Shown: positions 50,131 through 58,493, counted from the stretch's first letter. The stretch: 64,000 nt of DNA from Anaerolineae bacterium (GCA_022824365.1 JAJEAA010000018.1:434001-498000); one strand, 5' to 3'. Notes: generated by a model from the letters alone, not told the origin. Made by a program: numbers and translations.

Positions 50131-50166
50131 CGAGCGTAAAACACCAAATATCCAAGGAGTATGGCA

Positions 50167-51048
50167 ATGCCAACAGCAGTAAGAATGCGGACTTTGCTCG
50201 AGACCGGCGTGCATTTCGGGCATCGCACCAACAAGTGGAATCCGAAAATGGATGAATTCATCTTCACCCAGCGCAACGGGATCCACATCATCGACCTGCA
50301 AATCACGCTCAAGAATCTCAACCAGTTTCACGACATGATCGCCAACCTGGTCGCGGGCGGCGGGTCAGTGCTTTTCGTCGGCACCAAGCGCCAAGCCCAG
50401 GAGATTGTCCAGCGCGAAGCGGAGCGCTGCGGCATGGCTTATGTCAACTATCGCTGGCTCGGCGGGACGCTGACCAACTGGCAGACGATCCGCAGCCGCA
50501 TCGACACATTGAAGCAATTGGAGCAGCGGCGGGATGCCGGCGAATTCGATCGCCTGACCAAGAAAGAGGGCCTCGTGCTCCAGCGCAAGATATCCAAGCT
50601 GCAGTTGCGCTTGGGCGGCATTCGCGAGATGAAGCGCATTCCCGACCTTCTGATTGCGGTGGATGCCGAACGGGAGTATACCGCCGTCAAGGAAGCCAAT
50701 ATCTTGAAGATTCCGGTTTTGGCGCTGGTCGATACCAATGCCAATCCCGATATGGTCGATCATATCTTGCCGGCCAATGACGACGCCATGCGCTCTATCC
50801 GCCTGCTGATCAGCGCCCTGGCGGATGCGGTTCTCGAAGGGCATAACCTGCGTCAATCAGCCGGCGCGGAAGAAGAGGAAGAACAATTCCTCGCCGATGC
50901 CTACGAAGAAGAACTCGCTGACGAAGACTTGCTCGGCGAATCCACCTTGGCGAAGCTGCGCGATTCCAAACTCTTCGGCGATGAAGAGGCTGAAAGCGGC
51001 GGCGAGGCCGATGCCGGCGGCGAAGACGCGGGCGACAAAGACGAATAA
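50167..51048 (+). CDS. rpsB: 30S ribosomal protein S2
   Basis: A 293-residue S2. The opening TAVRMRTLLETGVHFGHRTNKWNPKM, LFVGTKRQAQEIV near 68-80, YRWLGGTLTNWQTI near 95-108, and the PDLLIAVDAERE...DTNANPDMVDHILPANDDAMRSIRLL block are canonical. The acidic C-terminal tail of about 60 residues is longer than in E. coli. The ATG at 50167 is preferred over 50161 because AAGGAG (50154-50159) then has 7-base spacing. tsf follows. Confidence 0.97.
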   Translation: MPTAVRMRTLLETGVHFGHRTNKWNPKMDEFIFTQRNGIHIIDLQITLKNLNQFHDMIANLVAGGGSVLFVGTKRQAQEIVQREAERCGMAYVNYRWLGGTLTNWQTIRSRIDTLKQLEQRRDAGEFDRLTKKEGLVLQRKISKLQLRLGGIREMKRIPDLLIAVDAEREYTAVKEANILKIPVLALVDTNANPDMVDHILPANDDAMRSIRLLISALADAVLEGHNLRQSAGAEEEEEQFLADAYEEELADEDLLGESTLAKLRDSKLFGDEEAESGGEADAGGEDAGDKDE

Positions 51049-51053
51049 ACTGT

Positions 51054-51071
51054 TGAGCTGCTTTCAGCTCA
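51054..51071 (+). other. Hairpin between rpsB and tsf
   Basis: TGAGCTG - CTTT - CAGCTCA, a 7-bp perfect stem, without a following T run. It could modulate relative expression of the two genes by processing or partial termination. Confidence 0.5.
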
Positions 51072-51094
51072 GCTTTACCGAGACGAGGAGAAAG

Positions 51095-51700
51095 ATGGCA
51101 GTAACGGCAAAAGAGGTGAAAGCGCTGCGAGAAATCACAGGCGCCGGTCCGCTCGACTGCAAAAACGCGCTTGTGCAGCACGACGGCGACATCGACGCGG
51201 CGGCGGAATTCTTGCGGGAAAAGGCGCTCAAGGACGGCATCAAGCTGCAAGGCAAAGGGCGCAGCGCCAACGAGGGCGTCATAGGCAATTACGTCCATTT
51301 TGATCAGCGCCTGGCGGTCATCGTCGAAGTCAATTGCGAGACCGATTTCGTCGCCGCCACCGACCAATTCAAAGCCTTCGCCAAAGATATCGCCATGCAC
51401 ATCGCCAATATGAATCCGCAATACGTCAAACGCGAAGATGTGCCGGAAGCGCAGGTCGCCTCGGAAACCGAGTTGCAAATGCAGCGCGCCCTGGACGAAG
51501 GCAAGCCGGAACACATCGCGGAAAAGATCGTAACCGGGCGCATGAACAAGTGGTACGAAGAGATCGTTTTGATGGAGCAGTCCTTCATCAAGGACGATGA
51601 CAAGACCATCACCCAATACCTGCAGGAAACGGTCGCCGAAGTGGGCGAGACGATTAATATCGGTCGCTTTCAGCGCTTCGCTATCGGCGACGGAGCCTAA
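51095..51700 (+). CDS. tsf: Elongation factor Ts
   Basis: The nucleotide-exchange factor for EF-Tu. The 201-residue form is the short type found outside proteobacteria. TAKEVKALREITGAGPLDCKNALVQHDGDIDAAAEFLREK is the UBA-like N-terminal domain. RSANEGVIGNY, VEVNCETDFVAATDQF and a single core subdomain follow, ending IGRFQRF. ATG at 51095 follows GAGGAG. A strong terminator follows 47 bases after the stop. Confidence 0.96.
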   Translation: MAVTAKEVKALREITGAGPLDCKNALVQHDGDIDAAAEFLREKALKDGIKLQGKGRSANEGVIGNYVHFDQRLAVIVEVNCETDFVAATDQFKAFAKDIAMHIANMNPQYVKREDVPEAQVASETELQMQRALDEGKPEHIAEKIVTGRMNKWYEEIVLMEQSFIKDDDKTITQYLQETVAEVGETINIGRFQRFAIGDGA

Positions 51701-51747
51701 GCGTTCAAGCGCCTGATATGCCGCGCGAAGGCGAGACTGGACGATCA

Positions 51748-51776
51748 AAGGATTAGTTATCGGCTAATCCTTTTTT
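51748..51776 (+). terminator. Intrinsic terminator of rpsB-tsf
   Basis: GGATTAG - TTATCGG - CTAATCC, a perfect 7-bp stem flanked by AA/TT pairing, followed by TTTTTT. It lies directly before the MerB-like gene. Confidence 0.92.
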
Positions 51777-52472
51777 GTGTATGGTGATGCTGTGACTACG
51801 CGAGACAGCGATTGGCGGATTCGTCTCTTCGTGTATGAAACTCTCATCACGACGGGCGCCGCGCCATCCTTGAAGACGCTTGCTGAGCAATTCTCAATCA
51901 CGCCAACTCAGGCCCGGCGCGCGCTGCAGCGGCTGCACAAGGCGCACGCGCTCGTGCTCAAGACGGGGGGCGATGAAATCTTGATGGCGCATCCGCTTTC
52001 GGCTAAGCCAACCGATTACCGCGTCACTATCGACGATGTGACGCTATACGCCAACTGCGCCTGGGATTCCCTGGGCATCCCGGCGATGCTGAATTGCGAC
52101 GCGCGAATCGAAGCGCGCCATCCCCTCGGCGGCGACGCTATGCGCTACCGCATCGCGGACGGGGAGCTAGAAAATGATGGGCGTTACTTTGTGCATTTCG
52201 CCCATCCTTTTCGCCAATGGTATGACGATATTGTAGATACTTGAGCCAATATTTTGCTTTTCCGGTCGGAAAGCGAGATTGACAAATGGCGCCGACGCGT
52301 CGGTCGAAATCGAGGCGCGGTGCTAAGCTTGTCGCAAGTCTGGGCGCTGGCGGAGCGCTGGTATCACGACCGGATATCGCCCGATTATCGCGGCAAGTCG
52401 GCCGCGGAAGCGCAATCGACCTTTCGGGCCCTGGGATTAACCGGCGAGTTCTGGCTCGCCCCGCCCGCTTGA
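51777..52472 (+). CDS. MerB-like (alkylmercury lyase family) candidate selenoprotein with in-frame UGA
   Basis: If the in-frame TGA at 52242-52244 is decoded as selenocysteine, the ORF is 231 residues. A winged-helix N-terminal part (LKTLAEQFSITPTQARRALQ) precedes a MerB-type domain: HPLSAKPTDYRV, then YANCAWDSLGIPAML with Cys94 and Asp97. TGA is codon 156, followed in the same frame by ANILLFRSESEIDKW and a C-terminal helical part ending GLTGEFWLA. E. coli-type MerB uses C96, D99 and C159, so C94/D97/Sec156 occupy the catalytic positions. Start: GTG at 51777, or GTG at 51792, which is not buried in the terminator T run. A SECIS-like hairpin follows the TGA. It could instead be a gene truncated by nonsense. 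Confidence 0.75.
52245..52279 (+). promoter_or_regulatory. SECIS-like hairpin directly after the in-frame UGA
   Basis: A GC-TTT(T)-CC stem (52256-52263) pairs with GGAAAGC (52268-52274) around a GGTC loop (52264-52267). One T of the four-T run is unpaired. A lower stem of A-U and G-U pairs extends to 52251/52279. A GGUC loop, a bulged U in the 5' arm and 19 bases between UGA and loop match the bacterial SECIS of E. coli fdhF, whose loop is also GGUC with 18 intervening bases. SelB recognises exactly these features. Found by eye; not folded computationally. Confidence 0.75.
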
Positions 52473-52530
52473 TTGCGCTCCGGCGCGCCATCATTAACGA
52501 AGCAAGGATGTCATTGAGCAAGGAGATACA

Positions 52531-53259
52531 ATGAGCGCAAATGGTCACCTGCCTTACAGACGCGTCCTGTTGAAGCTTAGCGGCGAGGCGCTGGCCGGCG
52601 ATAGCGGCGTCGGCATCGACCCGGAAATGGCCGCCTACATCGCGCAACGCGTGAGCGAAGTTCATGACTTGCGCATACAGGTCGCTATCGTCATCGGGGG
52701 CGGCAACTTGTGGCGGGGCGAGCCGGCGGCCAAGTTGGGCATGGACCGCAGCACGGCTGACCACATGGGCATGATCGCCACTGTCATGAATGGCTTGGCG
52801 CTGCAAGACGCCATCGAGCGGCTCGGCATCGTCACCCGCGTCCAAACCGCCGTCGAGATGAATTCCATCGCCGAGCCCTACATCCGGCTGCGCGCCATCC
52901 GCCACATGGAAAAAGGCCGCGTCGTCATCCTCACCGGCGGTATTGGCAGCCCCTATTTCACGACTGATTCCGCGGCCGCCTTGCGCGCCAGCGAAATCCA
53001 TGCCGATGTCATCGTGAAAGCGACCAAGGTTGACGGCGTCTATTCGGCTGACCCGCTGACGAATCGCGACGCCACCCGCTACTGCAAGCTGGATTATCAG
53101 CAGGTGCTCGATCAACAGTTGCGCGTGATGGACACAACCGCCTTCACCCTCTGCCAGGAAAACGCCATGCCCATAATTGTGCTGGACTTCTGGAATCCGC
53201 AGGACCTGGTGAAGGCGCTAAGAGGCGATACCGCCGTCGGCACCATAATTTCCGCCTGA
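52531..53259 (+). CDS. pyrH: UMP kinase
   Basis: A 242-residue amino-acid-kinase-fold UMP kinase. RRVLLKLSGEALAG near 10-23, VIGGGNLWRG near 53-62, and ADHMGMIATVMNGLALQDAIE near 74-94 are diagnostic. ILTGGIGSPYFTTDSAAALRA near 134-154 and KATKVDGVYSADP near 162 complete the site. The ATG has AAGGAGAT upstream. rpsB-tsf-pyrH is a widely conserved order, here interrupted by the MerB-like gene. frr, usually next, is absent here. Confidence 0.95.
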   Translation: MSANGHLPYRRVLLKLSGEALAGDSGVGIDPEMAAYIAQRVSEVHDLRIQVAIVIGGGNLWRGEPAAKLGMDRSTADHMGMIATVMNGLALQDAIERLGIVTRVQTAVEMNSIAEPYIRLRAIRHMEKGRVVILTGGIGSPYFTTDSAAALRASEIHADVIVKATKVDGVYSADPLTNRDATRYCKLDYQQVLDQQLRVMDTTAFTLCQENAMPIIVLDFWNPQDLVKALRGDTAVGTIISA

Positions 53260-53300
53260 GTCGCCAGCCCGGCTCACGCAGCCTGACCGCTTTACTCGTA

Positions 53301-53329
53301 TTGACCTTTGTGTTACGCTGTAATAGTAA
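53301..53329 (+). promoter_or_regulatory. Putative promoter of the glycosyltransferase gene
   Basis: TTGACC (53301-53306), a 17-base spacer and TAGTAA (53324-53329), 41 bases before the start codon. Confidence 0.45.
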
Positions 53330-53370
53330 GCAACAGTAATTGCAGTCTGAATATCACCTGAGCGAAGGGC

Positions 53371-54774
53371 ATGGGCAAAAAGATCGTCGGTTTTTCAATG
53401 ACATCTCTGTTCCCGGATATCTCCATAGCTGGCGCCGAGATGCAATTGAAAAAAATCTCGCTCCACTTGGGGGAGCAAGGGCATCAGGTGACGATATTCA
53501 CAACACCGCTTGAGGGCTCCAAGACACCCTTCAAATGGCATGAAAACATAGAAGTCCTGCCCGTTCTTCGCTTCAAGCAACCATATCCGGAGCCTTACCT
53601 CACACCGCTTTATCACATTGCAAACGCGATGCGCGAAATCGGTTCTGCATTTGCCGAAGCCGACGTGCACTACAGCCACGACGGCAGCTTGATATTTCCC
53701 TACGCCTACCAAGACATTCCAACGGTGATTTCGCTGCGAACGATCATCTACCCTGAGCCGGTCATGTCCGCCTTCCTGTTTCAAGGCGACGAATGGATTT
53801 TGCCTTCGGAGCATACACGCGCTTCTTATGAAGCGGCCGTCGGACAATTCGCCCCGCAAGTGCGCGAACGCATGCACGCCATTCACAATGGCTTCGATTG
53901 GGATTTCTTCCGTTATACGGAGCCAAAGGAAATCTTTGAGTACATCCCGGCCGAAGTTGTCAACCACCCGGTTGTGCTCTTTCCGCACCGGCCTGATGTC
54001 AACAAAGGAATTTTTGATGTGCTGCAGGTGACGCATCGACTGGTGCATGACTATGGCTGGCGCGATCTGCGCGTCCTGGTGCCGCTCTGGCCCGGCGTCT
54101 CCAAAGAACCAAAATACGTCAATTATTACAACAGGCTAAGGCGTCGCATCAATGAAATGTGCCTTAGCGAGGTATTCATATTTCACGAATGGATTAGCGA
54201 AGCCCTGATTCCACAGTATTACAGCCTGGCCGATGTAAGCCTGTGTATAGGAAACATCATTGAAACTTTCGGCAACGCAGTCTTTGAGTCATTGGGCTGC
54301 GGCACGCCGGCCGTCGTTTCTCGCGTCGCGACCTATCGCGAACTTCTGCCCGAAGAACATATCGACAGTATAGATTACGGCGAAATCGAAAGCGCCGCGG
54401 CGATTACGCACAGCATCTTGAGCGAAGGCCGCCGCACATCTCCAGAGACCCTAAGCTATCTCAGAGCGGAATTCTCGCACGACGCGATGGTCGACAGTTA
54501 TGCCGATATCATATTGAATGCGGTCAAGAAGCCGCCGCTAACGTATCGGATCCCCCAACTTAGCGCTGAGACCAATTATCGACTCGCGCCCTGGTGTTAT
54601 GTTTCGCCGGATCGCGGTATCTATCACGACTTTCTCAGTACATTTGTCAGGGACGAAGAGCTTGTGCAGTTAAGCCTCGCAGAGCCGACCGGCTTCCGCC
54701 GCGACGCCGTGGATCCGGGCCGGCTGAAAGTTTGGCTTGATGAGGGCTATGTTGTACCCATCGTCAAGGCATAG
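53371..54774 (+). CDS. GT-B fold glycosyltransferase (GT4-like)
   Basis: A 467-residue enzyme. The N-terminal domain has LFPDISIAGAEMQLKKISLHLGEQGHQVTIF, an acceptor-side GT-B opening with a Gly-Ala-Glu motif. The C-terminal donor domain has VSLCIGNIIETFGNAVFESLGCGTPAVVSR near 289-318, the E-x7-E nucleotide-sugar site of GT4. No signal or membrane anchor is seen. The base composition is less GC-rich than its neighbours, and a region after the domain (about 410-467) is unassigned. The 3' end overlaps the convergent foldase gene by 11 bases. Confidence 0.85.
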   Translation: MGKKIVGFSMTSLFPDISIAGAEMQLKKISLHLGEQGHQVTIFTTPLEGSKTPFKWHENIEVLPVLRFKQPYPEPYLTPLYHIANAMREIGSAFAEADVHYSHDGSLIFPYAYQDIPTVISLRTIIYPEPVMSAFLFQGDEWILPSEHTRASYEAAVGQFAPQVRERMHAIHNGFDWDFFRYTEPKEIFEYIPAEVVNHPVVLFPHRPDVNKGIFDVLQVTHRLVHDYGWRDLRVLVPLWPGVSKEPKYVNYYNRLRRRINEMCLSEVFIFHEWISEALIPQYYSLADVSLCIGNIIETFGNAVFESLGCGTPAVVSRVATYRELLPEEHIDSIDYGEIESAAAITHSILSEGRRTSPETLSYLRAEFSHDAMVDSYADIILNAVKKPPLTYRIPQLSAETNYRLAPWCYVSPDRGIYHDFLSTFVRDEELVQLSLAEPTGFRRDAVDPGRLKVWLDEGYVVPIVKA

Positions 54775-55681
54775 CGCCCGCCAGCGATTCAAGCGCTTCC
54801 AGGTCAAATCGGATATCAGCCGCTTCCAGTTGCGCTTCCAGCCACAAGGTAAAGGTGGTCTCGATCAGATACGGCAGGCGACCGGCCTCAATCCCGCGCT
54901 CCGCCCGGCCGATAACCTGCAAGACGTGGTAGCCGAGGCGAGTCGCGATTGGGCCGCCTATATCACCCAGGTCTTGAGAGAAAGCCGCCTCGCCAAGACG
55001 CCGGTCCAGCAGTTCGCCCCGGATGAACCAGCCGAGATCCCCGCCATCTTCGCGGGTCGAGACATCGAGTGAAAGCGCCGCCGCCAAAGCCGCGAAATTC
55101 TCGCCAGCCCGCAAGCGCCTTATCACAAGTTGCGCCTCGCTTTCCTGCGCCACCAATATATGACGCGCGCGCGCATGCAAAGCCCCCTCCCGCAAGTGAG
55201 CCGTCACATGTTCGCGCACAGCCAGCGTGACAAGGTGCTGACGCAGTTCCTCCCGGAATTGCTCGGGGGTGTAAAGGTTCTTCATAAGCCACTCGTCCCA
55301 ACGGTCCGCGCCCATGTTGTCTTTCAGGCGCTCGATTTCGTCCTCCACCGCCTCAGCAGCGGCATCGAGATCATTCTCTATGGCGAATTGCAGAATCAAC
55401 TCGTCGTCAATCAGACCGTTCAATACATCCAAAGCAAGCGCCTTGGGGTCGGCAGCGGTTGAGAAAGCCGCGATGCGCGCGAAGGCCGCATTGAAGCGCG
55501 CTCGCTCGATACGCGCCCCATTGACGCTGACCAGCGCATCACCGAGCAGGTTCTCGGCTTCACCCGTTTCGAAAGCCTGCGGATCGCTATCGGCTGCTTG
55601 CAGCGGCGGCGTCAACAGCATAAGCGACAGACAAAACGCAAGCGCTGCGAACCCGCCAAAACCGAGACGCAAATGGCGCAT
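54764..55681 (-). CDS. Secreted peptidyl-prolyl isomerase / foldase (SurA/PrsA/PpiC-like)
   Basis: A 305-residue exported protein. A signal peptide (MRHLRLGFGGFAALAFCLSL, AxA-like cleavage at QAA) is followed by a SurA-N-like helical part (NGARIERARFNAAFARI...LALDVLNGLIDDELILQFAIENDL). A parvulin domain follows (ARHILVAQESEAQLVIRRLRAGENFAALAAALSLD, GGDLGWFIRGEL, IGGPIATRLGYHVLQV). The ATG at 55681 is chosen from GAGGA 8 bases upstream and the signal peptide. Longer in-frame starts lack both. It assists folding outside the membrane. Confidence 0.88.
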   Translation of the reverse strand: MRHLRLGFGGFAALAFCLSLMLLTPPLQAADSDPQAFETGEAENLLGDALVSVNGARIERARFNAAFARIAAFSTAADPKALALDVLNGLIDDELILQFAIENDLDAAAEAVEDEIERLKDNMGADRWDEWLMKNLYTPEQFREELRQHLVTLAVREHVTAHLREGALHARARHILVAQESEAQLVIRRLRAGENFAALAAALSLDVSTREDGGDLGWFIRGELLDRRLGEAAFSQDLGDIGGPIATRLGYHVLQVIGRAERGIEAGRLPYLIETTFTLWLEAQLEAADIRFDLEALESLAGAMP

Positions 55682-55784
55682 GAAACCGTCCTCATTTTCG
55701 CTCGTGTGAATGCCATCCATTATCCGTTCGACCGTTTGGCGGGGCAAGCCGCAAGCCGCCCTCTTGCCGACCGCGCAGTAAAGA

Positions 55785-55813
55785 TGCTTGGCGCAGCTTG
55801 ACCATGCTATACT
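55785..55813 (+). promoter_or_regulatory. Extended -10 promoter of the TPR gene
   Basis: TGCTATACT (55805-55813) is an extended -10 with a TATACT core. The -35 region around 55785-55790 is poor. The predicted start near 55820 argues for the downstream ATG at 55846. Confidence 0.5.
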
Positions 55814-55845
55814 CATGCTAGACAAGCGCGATGAGGATGAGCGAT

Positions 55846-56715
55846 ATGGCGGTGATCACCGAGTTGATCGATGCCGGTCTGCAATTGAAACGGCAAGGCA
55901 ATCTGCGCGGCGCGATCGAACATTTTCGGCAACTGCATGCCACCTACCCCGGCAATGCGCGCATCATGTTTGAGTTGGCCGCAAGCTGGACCGCCTTCGA
56001 AGTGCCGGAGCAGGCGCTGCCCTTATACCGAGAATTGCTCGCTCTGCCAAAAGGGCAAGGGCTGCCGCCCAAAGATATGCCCCGTCTATACACCCGTCTC
56101 GGCGCCGCCTTGCTCACGATGGGCGAAGTTCAAGAGGCGCTGGCGGTCATCGACGAAGGTCTCCGCTTGCACCCGAGCTATCGCCCCCTGCGTGTTTGGC
56201 GGATCTTCGCCTTGAACAGCAAGGACGCCGATAGCATGGCTTTGCTTGACGCGCTGGAACTCATGCTGGAATCGCTGGCGCCATCTCGCTGGGATATATT
56301 CGAGGAAGACATCGTCGCCGCGGTCAAGCGAATGCGCGCGGCGCAATCAGCTGGGGCGGAGCAAGAGGCGACCGGTTCACAGAAGGAACCTGCGCTGCAG
56401 ACCGAGTCGTCAAAATCTGCGGCTGCGAAAGAAGCCGACGCCTTTGCCGGAGCGCGGCAAACGGTCGAAATCAGCGAAAGCATTGATGCGGACGAAGCGG
56501 CTGCCGCAGAAGTTGATGTCGCGGTCCAGGTTAAGGAGCCGAAGAAAAAACCGCGCAAACGGAGACGGAAGCAGCGGGCCAAGCGTCCCCAGCTTGGCAA
56601 GAAAGCGGTGCGCATCGACATCAGCGCGGCCCGCGACAGCGCTGAAGACGAGCCGGACGATGATGATTCGCCGCCGTCAGCTTCCGCCTTCAAGATTCCC
56701 GTCGACGCAGACTGA
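55846..56715 (+). CDS. Tetratricopeptide-repeat protein with charged C-terminal tail
   Basis: A 289-residue protein with about three TPR-like helix pairs in the first 140 residues: AGLQLKRQGNLRGAIEHFRQLHATYPGNARIMFELA and LYTRLGAALLTMGEVQEALAVIDEGLRLHPSY. After residue about 155 it becomes low-complexity: a Glu/Ala-rich stretch, a basic KKKPRKRRRKQRAKRP run and an acidic EDEPDDDD patch. The ATG at 55846 has AGGA 8 bases upstream. It is likely a scaffold, with the basic run possibly contacting nucleic acid. Confidence 0.78.
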   Translation: MAVITELIDAGLQLKRQGNLRGAIEHFRQLHATYPGNARIMFELAASWTAFEVPEQALPLYRELLALPKGQGLPPKDMPRLYTRLGAALLTMGEVQEALAVIDEGLRLHPSYRPLRVWRIFALNSKDADSMALLDALELMLESLAPSRWDIFEEDIVAAVKRMRAAQSAGAEQEATGSQKEPALQTESSKSAAAKEADAFAGARQTVEISESIDADEAAAAEVDVAVQVKEPKKKPRKRRRKQRAKRPQLGKKAVRIDISAARDSAEDEPDDDDSPPSASAFKIPVDAD

Positions 56716-56728
56716 GACATCCGCGCCC

Positions 56729-58375
56729 TTAATCAATCACGAGTTTGCCATCGCGCAAACGCCAGACCGCGGTCGCGATTTTGTCGATGAACCAGCGATC
56801 GTGCGTCGCCGCCAGGATCGCGCCCGGGAAAGCGAGCAGCGCCCGCTCCAATGCTTCCAGGCTCATCAAATCCAGGTGGTTCGTCGGCTCATCCAGCAGC
56901 AATAAATTGGCGCGGCTGTGAATCAAGCGGGCGATGCCAAGCTTGCGGCGCTGCCCCAAGCTCAAATCGCCAACCGATTTGGCCGCCAGATGCGCATCGC
57001 GGAACAAGCCGCTGCGGTGCAGCAGGGTCAGGATGTTGTCGGCGCTGTCGTGACTGATCGCGCTGAGCAGCTCAACGACATTGGCGCGTTCGTCAAAAGC
57101 GGCGCCGGTCTGGTCGAGGTAGCCGAGTTTGGCGCTGGGCATGATCTTGACTGCGCCCCCGGTCGCCTCCAACTCGCCCATGATCAATCGCAGGAGCGTG
57201 GTCTTTCCAGCCCCATTCGGCGCCGCCAAAGCGGCGCGTTCGCCCTTGCGCAAGACGGCGTCGGCGCCGGAGATCAACTCGCGTTCGTCGAAAGCCATAC
57301 TCAATGATTGCAACCGCAAGGGCTCCGTGCTGGTTAATGGCAGCGGATCGAATTCAAATTCGATATGCCAGATGTGGCGCGGATTATCCAGCCGGTTCGC
57401 CTCGAGCGTGTCCAACTCCTGCCGGGCGGAACGGACCAGCTTGCTCACAGTGCGCGCGACCTGCTGCTGAGCGGTGAACTTTATCCATTTGTCGCCATCA
57501 TCGGGCCGCTTCGCTTTGCGATGCCCGTGCGCCTCTTTCTTCATCTGCGCGCGGAGCTGCTTCATGCGATTCGCCTGACTGTGATAGGCATCGACCTCGC
57601 GCTGATATTGCGCCTCGCGCTGGGCGAGATAATCCGAATAATTGCCATGATAAGTCGTCAGGCTGTGCGTCACCGGCGACAGATCGAGTATCTTGGTCGC
57701 CACGCGATCGATGAAGCGGCGATCATGGGTGATCATCAATAGCGCCTGCGGATAACTCAGCAGATAATCTTCCAGCCAGGCCAAGCCAGTGAAATCCAGA
57801 TGGTTTGTCGGTTCGTCCAATATCAGCAGATCGGGCGCCCGCAAGAGCAATACCGCCAAACCGATGCGTGTCTTCTCGCCGCCGCTTAGGGACATGACCG
57901 ACCGCGCCTCGTCAATATGGCTTAGGTCCAAACCGGCAAAGATCTGCTCGCGGCGCGCGTCCAGGGTGTATCCGCCTCCCAGGTCAAACAGCGTCTGCAC
58001 TCGGCCGTACTCGTCCAGCGCGGCCTCTATATCGTCCCCCTCGGCCATCTGCGTTTCCAACTCCTGCAAGCGGCGTCCCAGCGAATTCAACTCGCCGAGG
58101 CTTTCGCTGATGTACTCGCCTACTGTCAGCGTGTCGGCGACCTGCGCCTCTTGCGGCAGATAAGCCGCAACGCTGCCGGGCTGGCGGCGGATCGTCCCGC
58201 CCTCGCCCGCTTCAATGCCCAGGATCAGGCGAGCAAGCGTGGACTTGCCCACGCCGTTTTCGCCGACGAGAACCGACCGCTCGCCTCGATTCAAATTGAG
58301 GCTGACGTCATCGAGTATCAGCTTCGCGCCATAATACTTCCGCAAGCCGTTGACGCTCAGAATCTGTTCGGACAT
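56729..58375 (-). CDS. ABC-F family ATPase (ribosome-associated, Uup/EttA/ribosomal-protection type)
   Basis: A 548-residue protein with two ABC domains and no membrane part. Domain 1: Walker A GENGVGKST near 37, signature LSGGEKTRIGLAVLLL, Walker B LLILDEPTNHLD. Domain 2: Walker A APNGAGKTT near 361, signature LSLGQRRKLGIARLI, Walker B LLLLDEPTNHLD. Between them lies a basic linker (QLRAQMKKEAHGHRKAKRP), the P-site interaction motif region. ATG at 58375 is chosen because it gives the standard MSEQILSVNGLRKYYG start. Members act on stalled or initiating ribosomes and some confer antibiotic resistance; specificity is not readable. Confidence 0.92.
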   Translation of the reverse strand: MSEQILSVNGLRKYYGAKLILDDVSLNLNRGERSVLVGENGVGKSTLARLILGIEAGEGGTIRRQPGSVAAYLPQEAQVADTLTVGEYISESLGELNSLGRRLQELETQMAEGDDIEAALDEYGRVQTLFDLGGGYTLDARREQIFAGLDLSHIDEARSVMSLSGGEKTRIGLAVLLLRAPDLLILDEPTNHLDFTGLAWLEDYLLSYPQALLMITHDRRFIDRVATKILDLSPVTHSLTTYHGNYSDYLAQREAQYQREVDAYHSQANRMKQLRAQMKKEAHGHRKAKRPDDGDKWIKFTAQQQVARTVSKLVRSARQELDTLEANRLDNPRHIWHIEFEFDPLPLTSTEPLRLQSLSMAFDERELISGADAVLRKGERAALAAPNGAGKTTLLRLIMGELEATGGAVKIMPSAKLGYLDQTGAAFDERANVVELLSAISHDSADNILTLLHRSGLFRDAHLAAKSVGDLSLGQRRKLGIARLIHSRANLLLLDEPTNHLDLMSLEALERALLAFPGAILAATHDRWFIDKIATAVWRLRDGKLVID

Positions 58376-58464
58376 ATCGTTGCTTTCCGCTATAGCCGCC
58401 CGCGAGAGGCACAAGCCAAACCCGCGCCATTCTGCTTTTCTTGGAGCGACCTGACAACCATCGG

Positions 58465-58493
58465 TTCAGTTTGCGCGCGGCGTCGTCTATAAT
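58465..58493 (+). promoter_or_regulatory. Promoter of the small membrane protein - dtd gene group
   Basis: TTCAGT (58465-58470), a 17-base spacer and a perfect TATAAT (58488-58493), 33 bases before the small membrane protein's ATG. Confidence 0.6.

Noticed and set aside
51777..52244. MerB-like gene as a plain truncated pseudogene
   Set aside because: The frame and protein similarity continue undisturbed after the TGA, the TGA replaces a catalytic Cys, and a SECIS-like hairpin follows. A pseudogene remains possible but is less likely.
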